Shown in pieces: positions 17,023 through 24,052 of a stretch of DNA of 25,026 nt. The position numbers and the translations under genes were made by a program. Every line of letters begins with the position of its first letter. Positions within the stretch are counted from its first letter, which is position 1. Origin of the DNA: CAYFLR01 sp964343805 (GTDB lineage Bacteria; Bdellovibrionota_B; Oligoflexia; CAYFLR01); NCBI GenBank assembly GCA_964343805.1, contig CAYFLR010000076.1:1-25026 (forward strand). Reading direction: 5' to 3'. The notes beneath the pieces were generated by a model. The model did no database searches and was not told the DNA's origin. It saw only the letters and a program-made list of their open reading frames with translations.

Positions 17023-18103
17023 TGTGCTCTACCAAATCGCTATCCATACCAACGATGTGCTCTGTAATCCAACCAAAGCAAAAATTTACAAATTCCATGG
17101 TAACCTCCTGCCCATCGTCTACTAAATTGTAGTAACCTTTTAATAAAGTTAAAAGTTTATTATGACGAACTTGGTGAGCCACCTGGCTAGGATAAAGCAT
17201 ATCCGCCATGACTTTTTCTTCATAGGCGAAGTGTTCTTTAATATGTGTTATCAATTCCTTTATGATTTCAGCATGTTCTTTATGGTTCTTACTCTTAACA
17301 CTTTCTTTAAAACTATTTAAAGCGTTTACCAAATCCTGATGATCTTGATCAATCTGATCATGACCTAGGCAAAGATTTTGCAAGGGGAAGGAAATAGTTT
17401 CATTTTGATTTTCCAAGGAGAGATCGATTTGCTCTAACTCTTTAACCTTTTTCATAAAGAATTGAACGGGAATAGCACTGCGAGCAAAAGCCTTTGATAA
17501 GGCATCTGATGATGAAATCATACCAAGCCTTCTAATTTTATTTTTATTGGTTGTTTCCAAATGCTCAGCAAAGTAGTAAAGGGCTGAAATGGTTTCTGGG
17601 ACATTTCCTTTATGTTTATTTAAAATGTTTAGGTACATTCTATTTGCCAATTCCTCTATAGTTTGCCCCCCTATATTAAAAATCCCTTCAAAATAATCAT
17701 TAAATTGACTCGTTTTTTTGCAGAACTTCATCATGCTAAGCAGAACTATATAATCAAGAGCCACCTGAAGATTGGTCTCTTTAACAACAAAGCTGCCATC
17801 CTCATTGCGAAAGTATGAAATTACATTATCATTGGACATGTATTGATCTAGGATTTCAGCAATAGGAAGCAGGGGCTTTAAACCATTGCACATGGTTTCA
17901 GGTTCTGGATCTGAACAGAATCCACATTTTTGAAACTGAAAAGAAGTTTTAGCGGCTGCATTTATGATACTTTCATCTTGCCAAAACTCATCGGCGAGAA
18001 CTTCTATTTTAGTAAGGTTAAAGTGGTGAATGCTCTGATCCGAAAAATATAAATACAATCCTTCTTCTTGAAATTTATTTAACCGCTCTAAGATATCTTT
18101 CAT
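17000..18103 (-). CDS. Cys-motif domain fused to C-terminal bacteriohemerythrin
   Basis: 367 residues, no signal peptide, cytoplasmic. Residues about 1-235 form a helical domain with CGFCSDPEPETMC followed by NGLKPLLPI, and later a lone Cys in MMKFCKK. I recognise the general pattern of a proteobacterial domain of unknown function but cannot name it with confidence; the cysteines could bind metal. Residues 241-367 are a hemerythrin domain with all seven di-iron ligands: His255, His291, Glu295, His310, His314, His349, Asp354. Hemerythrin domains bind O2 or NO, or sense redox state. It is the last gene of the signalling operon, 92 bases after the kinase, with AGGG upstream of the ATG. It overlaps tail to tail with the protease. 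Confidence 0.85.
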   Translation of the reverse strand: MKDILERLNKFQEEGLYLYFSDQSIHHFNLTKIEVLADEFWQDESIINAAAKTSFQFQKCGFCSDPEPETMCNGLKPLLPIAEILDQYMSNDNVISYFRNEDGSFVVKETNLQVALDYIVLLSMMKFCKKTSQFNDYFEGIFNIGGQTIEELANRMYLNILNKHKGNVPETISALYYFAEHLETTNKNKIRRLGMISSSDALSKAFARSAIPVQFFMKKVKELEQIDLSLENQNETISFPLQNLCLGHDQIDQDHQDLVNALNSFKESVKSKNHKEHAEIIKELITHIKEHFAYEEKVMADMLYPSQVAHQVRHNKLLTLLKGYYNLVDDGQEVTMEFVNFCFGWITEHIVGMDSDLVEHINNSNLV

Positions 18104-18195
18104 AATGGAAACCCTACCTTCGATTATTTTAATACTTTTAAGATTATATCTTAATTAGGTATTTTTTTAAATTTAGAAGGGAATAGAGAGTCTCA

Positions 18196-19377
18196 TCAAC
18201 AATAGATACCCTTATCAGTGGACTTAAATAGAGGAATTTGAATAAAAAAAGCAGTCTCAGCGTTATCTGATTCTACATAAATATCTCCCCCATGAAGTTG
18301 AATAATATCCTTAGAGATAGCTAAACCTAAACCCACCTCACTTCCCTTCTGGGTAGGCGATACCTGCTCATATTTATTGAAAATAGTTTCTAACTTATGT
18401 TTGGGGATAGGAGGACCATCATTAGATATTTTTATCTGTAAAATCTCTTGAGCGGTGGTATTAAACCTAACAAATTCCGGATCCATCTTACTGATTTCTA
18501 TTTTAGTGTACCCTCCTCTGGGCACATATTTTTTTGCATTAGATAGAATATTGCGAAAAACTTGTTCCAGTTTTTGAGCATCACACTCTGTAGACAGATC
18601 CAAATCCACTTCCCTATTGTAATATAACAACTCAATACTCTCTTCTTCAAAACCATAAAGTTGACTTTTAAAGAGTTCTTGAATTTTTTGCACAATAAAT
18701 GTGTTGCTTTTTTCTAAATGAAGCCCTTGGGATTCAATTTTTCCAATATTTAAAATACTATCTATCAGATCCAATGCATAAGAAGCATGATCTTGTACAA
18801 TCGTGAGCATCCTATCTCGCTCTTCTTCGGGCAATTCCAATTCATTCATCATTTGGAAAATGGTCATGATATTTCCAATAGGGTTTTTTAAATCATGACT
18901 GCACATAGAAATCATTTGGTTTTTATGTTGATTGAGTTTATAAAGAGCTTTGTTTTTTTCAAGCAGCTCCGCTTCATATAAAACCATGTCAGATATATCT
19001 TTAATGGTGATTAAACAAAATATCTTACCTTGCTTATCCTCTATGGGGTACAGCTTTACATTTTGCTGCATAATCACTCTATTACTATTTATATCTTTGA
19101 TCTCGATGGGAATAATATACTTATGAAAAAACTGAGATAGAAAATGAAAGGTGTCATGAACTATAACATTGGTTATTTTGGTTTTAACAATATCCTTCTT
19201 TTTAATATCAAAAACATCAAAAAGATCATGACCCACTAGATTTCCAATTTCGATTTTAACATTCTTAGTCAGCCACTTGTTCACATGACGGATTTGAAAC
19301 TGGTCATCCACAATTATAATTCCAAGATCTAATGATTCGGATAATGGTTCACGTAATGAATCTAAAAACTTTTTCAT
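18196..19377 (-). CDS. Soluble PAS sensor histidine kinase
   Basis: 393 residues without membrane segments, so it senses inside the cell. A PAS domain covers about residues 15-135 (LGIIIVDDQFQIRHVN), then a coiled-coil linker, the H-box MCSHDLKNPIG with phosphoacceptor His161, N-box FRNILSNAKKYV, G1 ISNDGPPIP, F-box IFNKYEQ and G2 GSEVGLGLAISK. All ATP-site motifs are present. The start ATG overlaps the stop of the CheC-like gene (ATGA, 19374-19377), so the two are translationally coupled. Flanked within the operon by two hemerythrin proteins, which makes oxygen, NO or redox the most plausible input. No response regulator is encoded in the window. Confidence 0.9.
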   Translation of the reverse strand: MKKFLDSLREPLSESLDLGIIIVDDQFQIRHVNKWLTKNVKIEIGNLVGHDLFDVFDIKKKDIVKTKITNVIVHDTFHFLSQFFHKYIIPIEIKDINSNRVIMQQNVKLYPIEDKQGKIFCLITIKDISDMVLYEAELLEKNKALYKLNQHKNQMISMCSHDLKNPIGNIMTIFQMMNELELPEEERDRMLTIVQDHASYALDLIDSILNIGKIESQGLHLEKSNTFIVQKIQELFKSQLYGFEEESIELLYYNREVDLDLSTECDAQKLEQVFRNILSNAKKYVPRGGYTKIEISKMDPEFVRFNTTAQEILQIKISNDGPPIPKHKLETIFNKYEQVSPTQKGSEVGLGLAISKDIIQLHGGDIYVESDNAETAFFIQIPLFKSTDKGIYC

Positions 19378-20037
19378 GCCAGCACACCTTCAACATATGC
19401 ATCAAGCAGTTTTATAAATGATTTAATGGCCGCTATATTCATGGAAATTAAAAAAGAACCATCAATGTCTTTACCGCGAATACTGAAGTTGGTACTAACT
19501 ACAATAGTGTATTTTGGCGTTTCGGATTTTAATGTTTCCTGATCTAAACTTTGGATGACGTTATAGACAGCCTCATCCATCACCCCTTTGTTTTTTACTA
19601 TATGAGTGAATTCTGGGGGAAGATACTTAAGCCTTAGCTGAAGAACATTTGATATACTTCCAATACAAGCATTAATGAGAGTATTTGCAATCTCCTGTAA
19701 TCCATCTTTTGTCATCTCATTGATTTGATTAAACCCTCCATCCCCCTCCTCATCATACATTAAATTTAGGATAGAAAGAGAAGCATCTTTGGGAAATAAT
19801 ATATGGGCTACTCCAAAAAGTTCTCCTTGAAAACCCTGAGATAATAGTATGATTTCAGAATCAAAGCTTTGATTATCTCTAATATAATCCGCAAATGACT
19901 TCTCTACAAAAATCACATCTGGGGCTTCCAGTTTAATAGGGTGCTCAACAAGCTCTTCCAGCTGTCGGGCTGTTAAACCCATACCCTGATTAATGACTTC
20001 CCCAATAANNNNNNNNNNTCAGTGTCAACTTTTCCAT
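19374..20037 (-). CDS. CheC-like phosphatase (interrupted by an N gap)
   Basis: CheC/CheX/FliY-family proteins remove phosphate from CheY-type response regulators. Two copies of the active-site pattern E-x2-N...P are visible: GEVINQGMG with Pro in KLEAPDV (nucleotides about 19920-20006) and LQEIANTLINACIG with Pro in YLPPEF. An ATG at 19982 would cut the first motif in half, so it is not the start. The frame is open into the ten Ns at 20009-20018. On the far side an ATG at 20037-20035 gives MEKLTL, a normal CheC N-terminus, with GAGG six bases upstream. The true gap must be a multiple of three bases. The stop overlaps the kinase start by four bases. Most likely it acts on the kinase's response regulator. 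Confidence 0.8.
20009..20018. other. Assembly gap inside the CheC-like gene
   Basis: Ten Ns of arbitrary length near the 5' end of the gene; frames on both sides join only if the real length is a multiple of three. Confidence 0.95.
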
Positions 20038-20060
20038 TCATAGCCTCAACATTTTTCGAG

Positions 20061-20083
20061 ATTATCCCATAAAATAGGATAAT
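20061..20083. repeat. Inverted repeat between hemerythrin and CheC-like genes
   Basis: ATTATCC (20061-20067) and GGATAAT (20077-20083) with a nine-base spacer, in the 64-base gap between the first two genes of the operon. No T-run follows on either strand, so it is more likely an operator or an RNA processing/stability hairpin than a terminator. Confidence 0.45.
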
Positions 20084-20101
20084 TGACGATGGAATTTGTA
20101 T

Positions 20102-20608
20102 TTACCTAGCACCCTTCTCCTTAAATAGGTAGGAGTACTTTTTATCATCATGCATCACATGATTAATTAGCCAATCAAATAGAAATCGAGTTATATCAGA
20201 GGCCAGAGCTAGCTTTTTTTTAAGTTCAAGAGCTTTCTTCATTTCTTCATCATCATCCCCTTGAATGGTTATCTCAGTGGTACACCCATTTTCCTTGGAA
20301 ACAGTTTTTTCCTCTTTTTGTCCGAGAAAGGAAGCGGCAAATTTTTTAACTTCAACGATAAAATCATCGTGTTTTTGTTTATGCTCATTGAATTCTTTAA
20401 AATCCAGCTCCTCAAATAAACGCTCTTCATGTTTAAAGTGCTCTTGACTGTACTGTAAGAGCTCATGAAGTATCACATTTAGATTCGTTACATCTTGGTT
20501 CTCAATCTTTTCTAAAAGTTGGTTAATCATAGAAACGATACGATTGTGTTCTTGATCCAATGAAGGCACACCCACACTCATTTTAGTGTCCCATTTCAAT
20601 TTTTTCAT
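20102..20608 (-). CDS. Bacteriohemerythrin with an acidic insert
   Basis: 168 residues from the ATG at 20608, preceded by AAAGAGGTAAAT; the in-frame ATG at 20632 lacks a ribosome-binding site and adds a leader not seen in the family. The di-iron ligands are all present: His21 (LDQEH), His57 and Glu61 (HFKHE), His76 and His80 (HKQKH), His150 and Asp155 (HVMHDD). Between the third and fourth helices (about residues 96-132) there is an insert with one Cys and an acidic stretch GDDDEE that ordinary 130-residue bacteriohemerythrins lack. It may bind O2, NO or store iron, or signal to the kinase encoded downstream. First gene of the signalling operon. Confidence 0.88.
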   Translation of the reverse strand: MKKLKWDTKMSVGVPSLDQEHNRIVSMINQLLEKIENQDVTNLNVILHELLQYSQEHFKHEERLFEELDFKEFNEHKQKHDDFIVEVKKFAASFLGQKEEKTVSKENGCTTEITIQGDDDEEMKKALELKKKLALASDITRFLFDWLINHVMHDDKKYSYLFKEKGAR

Positions 20609-20642
20609 ATTTACCTCTTTATTCTTTTTCAATAGTGGATCT

Positions 20643-20651
20643 ATTTTACCA
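20643..20651 (-). promoter_or_regulatory. Candidate extended -10 promoter of the signalling operon
   Basis: On the minus strand TGG-TAAAAT (20651 down to 20643) lies about 35 bases before the hemerythrin start. The -35 region is poor, so the TG extension may compensate. By eye only. Confidence 0.3.
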
Positions 20652-20721
20652 TATAAAAAAGTGAAATCCAGGTACCATAACTCTGTTTATAAATTTTAGA
20701 ATCCGAGTTTTGGTATTCAAT

Positions 20722-20862
20722 GTGTCCAACCTAAATAAGCTCATCATATTTTTCGAAGACATGGGTGCTATAAAAATAAAAAAGAAAAAAGTGAAAGGTC
20801 GAGAGGTCAAAACCCCAATAGTCGAATATGATGAGATCAAATTTGATTTAACTGCTGTATAA
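20722..20862 (+). CDS. Possible small ORF, 46 residues
   Basis: A GTG at 20722 opens a 46-codon frame (start MSNLNKLIIFFEDMGAIKIK, then Lys-rich, ending IKFDLTAV); an internal ATG at 20761 gives 33 residues. The frame stays open upstream to a stop at 20662-20664. Composition looks protein-like but there is no ribosome-binding site at either start. It may be the surviving end of an older gene. It lies in the 347-base gap between the hemerythrin start and the kinase-like gene, which otherwise holds only the promoter and the protease-tail remnant listed here. Confidence 0.22.
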   Translation: MSNLNKLIIFFEDMGAIKIKKKKVKGREVKTPIVEYDEIKFDLTAV

Positions 20863-20900
20863 TTTTATTAACGGATGCTGAAGTGAGGATTTAAAAGGAC

Positions 20901-20945
20901 CCTCCGGACTGTAAAGCACTGAAAGTAATCACTCCAAATTGGTAA
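20901..20945 (+). pseudogene. Remnant of the 3' end of a second S1 protease gene
   Basis: Plus-strand reading PPDCKALKVITPNW followed by a stop matches the C-terminus of the protease ending at 17022 (PPGCEKLEVITPNWNY) at 10 of 14 positions. Codons for identical residues often differ at the third base (GTG/GTA, ATT/ATC, ACA/ACT), as expected for an old paralogue that was once translated, not a recent copy. A stop at 20892-20894 closes the frame upstream, and no more of the protease can be recognised. Confidence 0.5.
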
Positions 20946-20955
20946 GGAAACTGAA

Positions 20956-22863
20956 TTATAAGGGTTGAAACCTACACCGAACAAGGGCTTGATGATCACT
21001 GGATCTAGACAGCCTGCGACCAAGACCCGAAGGATAGTTATATTCTTCTAAAATTCCTAACAAAATGGTCTGGTGACACGACATGATTTTTCCATTTTTT
21101 ACTAAGACATCCAAATAGGGTTGCTCATCGTTGGCATCCTTGAGGAATCCATGGGTGACCATGGAAAGTTCAATCTCTCTTAAGGGGATTTGATATCGGT
21201 CTGCAATGGTTTGTCGTTTTTCTTTGGTAGAAAGATCAATCGTAAAATGATCAAATGATTCCACTAAATGAACCTCCTCTTGCAGGAGATGAGTTACTGA
21301 AAAGGCGGAAGCTAATTGCTCTTGACGTCTGACTAACTTGAAGGTTAAAAGATTTTTCATAAAGGAAGGCCAAGAACTGTGATTGATGATAGTCATAATT
21401 TCAGTGGTTTTTAAGGCAACTATTTTCTTCACCATCCATTGAAGATCCTGAAAAGTAGCTTTATCCCAGGCCTGGGGCTTATATAACAGAGGTTGATGAA
21501 ATACAATTTGGAGAAATTGGTTATTCATCATGGAAATGAAATTTTCTCCCAATCCCATGGAATTAATATGGCCTGCGGTTCGGCCAAAGGCAGCTCCTAG
21601 ATCATGCAATCCTTCCACCGTTTCCCATCCTGATTTATCAAAATCTTCGACCAAATAGAGACGGCTATTATCGTCTTTTGGATCGGTATTATTAATCCAG
21701 AAGTGAAAGATGGCTAGGCCTCTTTGCACCCGATCAAATTCCGCCCCGGCCACACTGTGGGAGGAGCGACCAATTCGATGATAAAATGATTGGGAATCTA
21801 TTCTTTTCTTATACTGGAACTCAACTCCAGATTCTTTAAAAGTTAAATAAGAACTCTCTTTTAATTTTGCATACCAAGGAGTATTCATCCTTTCTGGAGA
21901 AATAGCGGGCAAAATGGAAGGAAGAATATCCCGCGTCTTTCCGTAGTCTACAATAAAGGGCCTTAGATCAAAGCGATAGTTACTTTTTTTTAAACAGTAT
22001 ACCAAGCGACTTTGGTTACGAATATTTGAGCACCTTGCGTATCTCCGGCCTAGATCAGAGGATAAATTGTTTTGCCCTGCTTGATCCATAAGCAGTAAAA
22101 TGAGCTGATCTTTTCCTTTTCCATTGCTATAAACTAAGTCAGTAAACTTCCCGCCCAGCTTAAGGTAGAGACGGTTGGCGATGGGCTCAATCTGAGTTTC
22201 GGGCCCCCATTTTACCTTCCATAAATGATTATGATTCGATAAGTCAGAAGTCATTATTTTGGGAGAGGTTCCGGTGTTTTTTATACCTCGAAAGACTAAG
22301 ACTTTTCGCAAACCTTCTAGTTTATATCCCCCTCCTATTTTTTCTTCAAACCAATGTTCCATTTTGCCCCATTGATCCACATTGCCTTGCTCTTCTGATC
22401 TCCACATCATATGCTGAGGGGGAATTTGCAGTTCAGGATGAGTGCCTTTTGAATCATGATCTACGATAAAAAGGGAGGGATTGGATCGAAACCACACTTC
22501 GGTGTTGCTAAGGATACTAGGGGAAAGCTGGTCCATAATTAAAGCGTGAAAAATTTTCAGAACTTTATAATAACTTCTCGTTTTCTCCGCTGTATCTTCA
22601 GAAAGCAGTGTTCCTTCTAAAACCTGAATCCCATATTGAATCAAAAACTGCTGATGAGAACTGAAGGTCAATTGATATTGCGATCGAGCGTAATCTAACA
22701 AAGCCTCATAAGCTGGAGGAGAGTATGACTCAGTAATGCTATACTTTTGCATGTGAGTCACAAACACATGCTCTGGTACCGTTTCAGGGATGGCAAAAAG
22801 GATAGAATGACTTTTGAATAAAAAAAGTAAGACTATCAATTTGAAGTAAATAGTTGGTTTCAT
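20956..22863 (-). CDS. Secreted protein with atypical kinase-like catalytic motifs
   Basis: 635 residues with a Sec signal peptide (cleavage near SILFA, residue 24). I know of no named family for it. An N-lobe-like stretch has LWKVKWGPE (residues 214-222, candidate ATP-site lysine Lys218) followed by IEPIANRLYLKLGG. Farther on is FWINNTDPKDDN, where Asp394 and Asn399 have the Asp-x4-Asn spacing of a kinase catalytic loop, and then LHDLGAAFG, where Asp421 would be the metal-binding Asp of a DFG-like motif. This order (Lys, Glu, Asp-x4-Asn, Asp-x-Gly) is that of protein-kinase-like folds such as HipA, Fam20 and CotH. A secreted kinase is inference. The last 100 residues are a separate region with RRLSRSSDHQ. 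Minus strand, 73 bases after the next upstream gene. Confidence 0.65.
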   Translation of the reverse strand: MKPTIYFKLIVLLFLFKSHSILFAIPETVPEHVFVTHMQKYSITESYSPPAYEALLDYARSQYQLTFSSHQQFLIQYGIQVLEGTLLSEDTAEKTRSYYKVLKIFHALIMDQLSPSILSNTEVWFRSNPSLFIVDHDSKGTHPELQIPPQHMMWRSEEQGNVDQWGKMEHWFEEKIGGGYKLEGLRKVLVFRGIKNTGTSPKIMTSDLSNHNHLWKVKWGPETQIEPIANRLYLKLGGKFTDLVYSNGKGKDQLILLLMDQAGQNNLSSDLGRRYARCSNIRNQSRLVYCLKKSNYRFDLRPFIVDYGKTRDILPSILPAISPERMNTPWYAKLKESSYLTFKESGVEFQYKKRIDSQSFYHRIGRSSHSVAGAEFDRVQRGLAIFHFWINNTDPKDDNSRLYLVEDFDKSGWETVEGLHDLGAAFGRTAGHINSMGLGENFISMMNNQFLQIVFHQPLLYKPQAWDKATFQDLQWMVKKIVALKTTEIMTIINHSSWPSFMKNLLTFKLVRRQEQLASAFSVTHLLQEEVHLVESFDHFTIDLSTKEKRQTIADRYQIPLREIELSMVTHGFLKDANDEQPYLDVLVKNGKIMSCHQTILLGILEEYNYPSGLGRRLSRSSDHQALVRCRFQPL

Positions 22864-22921
22864 GTTGGAGGATATCTTTAGAAATAGGAAGAGAGTGCGA
22901 TGCAGTCTCCTCCCCTAAAAT

Positions 22922-22937
22922 AGAGTGTTCCGACTCT
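22922..22937 (-). terminator. Weak stem-loop after the small exported protein gene
   Basis: On the minus strand AGAGT-CGGAAC-ACTCT is followed by ATTTTA, starting at the stop codon of the 22937 gene. A five-base-pair stem with a short T-run could cause partial termination before the kinase-like gene. Confidence 0.3.
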
Positions 22938-23665
22938 TATTCAAGTCCTAATACACAATCGTAATGCCAAACATATCCGGTGCATCGAGTATAATTAGAT
23001 TGCCCACAAAAAGCATCGTCCGCATATTCCCAATCTCGATCACAAGTTATGTTCTTATAATCCGAAACTTTTAGTTTCTTCGCCCAACGGACTCCATCAC
23101 TCACATCACGACAGGACATTTTATTTTTAATATCACTCCAGGAGTAACAGTAGAGAGTTTCAGGTAAATCTGAGGCGGTGAGGTCATACTCAGAAGGTTG
23201 AAAAGACTCACTGTCGGTGTTGATGTCAGCGGATATTTCTAAATCAATCAGTTCACCAGATTGCAATTCCCCCATGAAGTTCAGGTAGTAGCGCCCCTCG
23301 GTGAGCTTCTTGTCAATGGATAAGTCTCCATAATCAAAATCTCTGGGTTTAGTGAAATAAACCTTTTGCAACTCTCCATCAGCATTAAGCTTATAGAGTT
23401 GCATTACAGATTCTTTTTTCACACCTTCCACGTAAACATAAATCTCAAAAGAGTTATTAAATTCAAAAGTGAACCAATTCTCGCCGCTTTGACTTTGTTT
23501 TACATTATGACGAACTAGGTATTCATTTGCTTGAGTCAATTTAAATTTGAGTTCAGTTGCTTTATTAGCAGAACTTCCCGCTTTAATTTCGGTATAATCG
23601 TAAACACCTTGTGCATTCAGAGTGACAAAATTCAATACCAAAAGCGCCATAATAAATAACTTCAT
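22937..23665 (-). CDS. Small exported beta-rich protein with six-Cys tail
   Basis: 242 residues from the ATG at 23665, which lies seven bases after AGAAGG; the ATG two codons earlier (23671) abuts the ribosome-binding site directly. Signal peptide cleaved near LNAQG. Residues about 20-150 alternate polar and hydrophobic residues like a beta-sandwich (pre-peptidase C-terminal-like pattern, GRYYLNFMG), and the last 75 residues hold six cysteines (YCY, MSC, ITC, AFC, TRC, YDC), probably three disulfides. Exported, function unknown. It lies upstream of the secreted kinase-like gene on the same strand and may share its transcript. Confidence 0.7.
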   Translation of the reverse strand: MKLFIMALLVLNFVTLNAQGVYDYTEIKAGSSANKATELKFKLTQANEYLVRHNVKQSQSGENWFTFEFNNSFEIYVYVEGVKKESVMQLYKLNADGELQKVYFTKPRDFDYGDLSIDKKLTEGRYYLNFMGELQSGELIDLEISADINTDSESFQPSEYDLTASDLPETLYCYSWSDIKNKMSCRDVSDGVRWAKKLKVSDYKNITCDRDWEYADDAFCGQSNYTRCTGYVWHYDCVLGLE

Positions 23666-23815
23666 AACCATCCCTTCTCTCTTTGTTCATTTTAATTAAA
23701 TATCTATTTTATAAATAAAGATCGAAAGGGTATATTACATTATATATTTTTTTTCAATATTAAAATAACTTTCTACTTTTATATATTGATTTACTAATAC
23801 TTATAACTGTTGCCT

Positions 23816-23989
23816 TTATAATTTAGAGCCTAAATCTGGTTCAAAAACTTCTATCTCTAAATCTTCCCATTTTTCTAGCATGAATTTTCTGGAGTAAGGT
23901 TTACTTTACTTACCATCTTTTTTCAATTTTAAACCATTTTCATTATTTTCAAAATTCCATCCAATATAACTAGTTGAATTTACTCGAGC
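23816..23989 (-). pseudogene. Degraded coding fragment
   Basis: In the 381-base gap 23672-24052 one minus-strand frame reads protein-like sequence: NSTSYIGWNFENNENGLKLK, then a stop (23908-23906), then in the same frame SRKFMLEKWEDLEIEVFEPD to a final stop. A further stop closes it upstream at 23990-23992. Aromatic and acidic residues and the lack of low complexity contrast with the AT-rich DNA around it. I do not recognise the family. The rest of the gap (23672-23815) is AT-rich and shows nothing else. Confidence 0.3.
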
Positions 23990-24008
23990 TCAACAGGCGG
24001 CATCTTTC

Positions 24009-24036
24009 TTGCACGATAGACGATCCTCAGTAAATT
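24009..24036 (+). promoter_or_regulatory. Candidate promoter of the Cys-rich repeat protein gene
   Basis: TTGCAC (24009-24014) and TAAATT (24031-24036) with a 16-base spacer; AGGAG follows at 24042-24046, six bases before the ATG. Confidence 0.4.
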
Positions 24037-24052
24037 ATTATAGGAGATTTGT

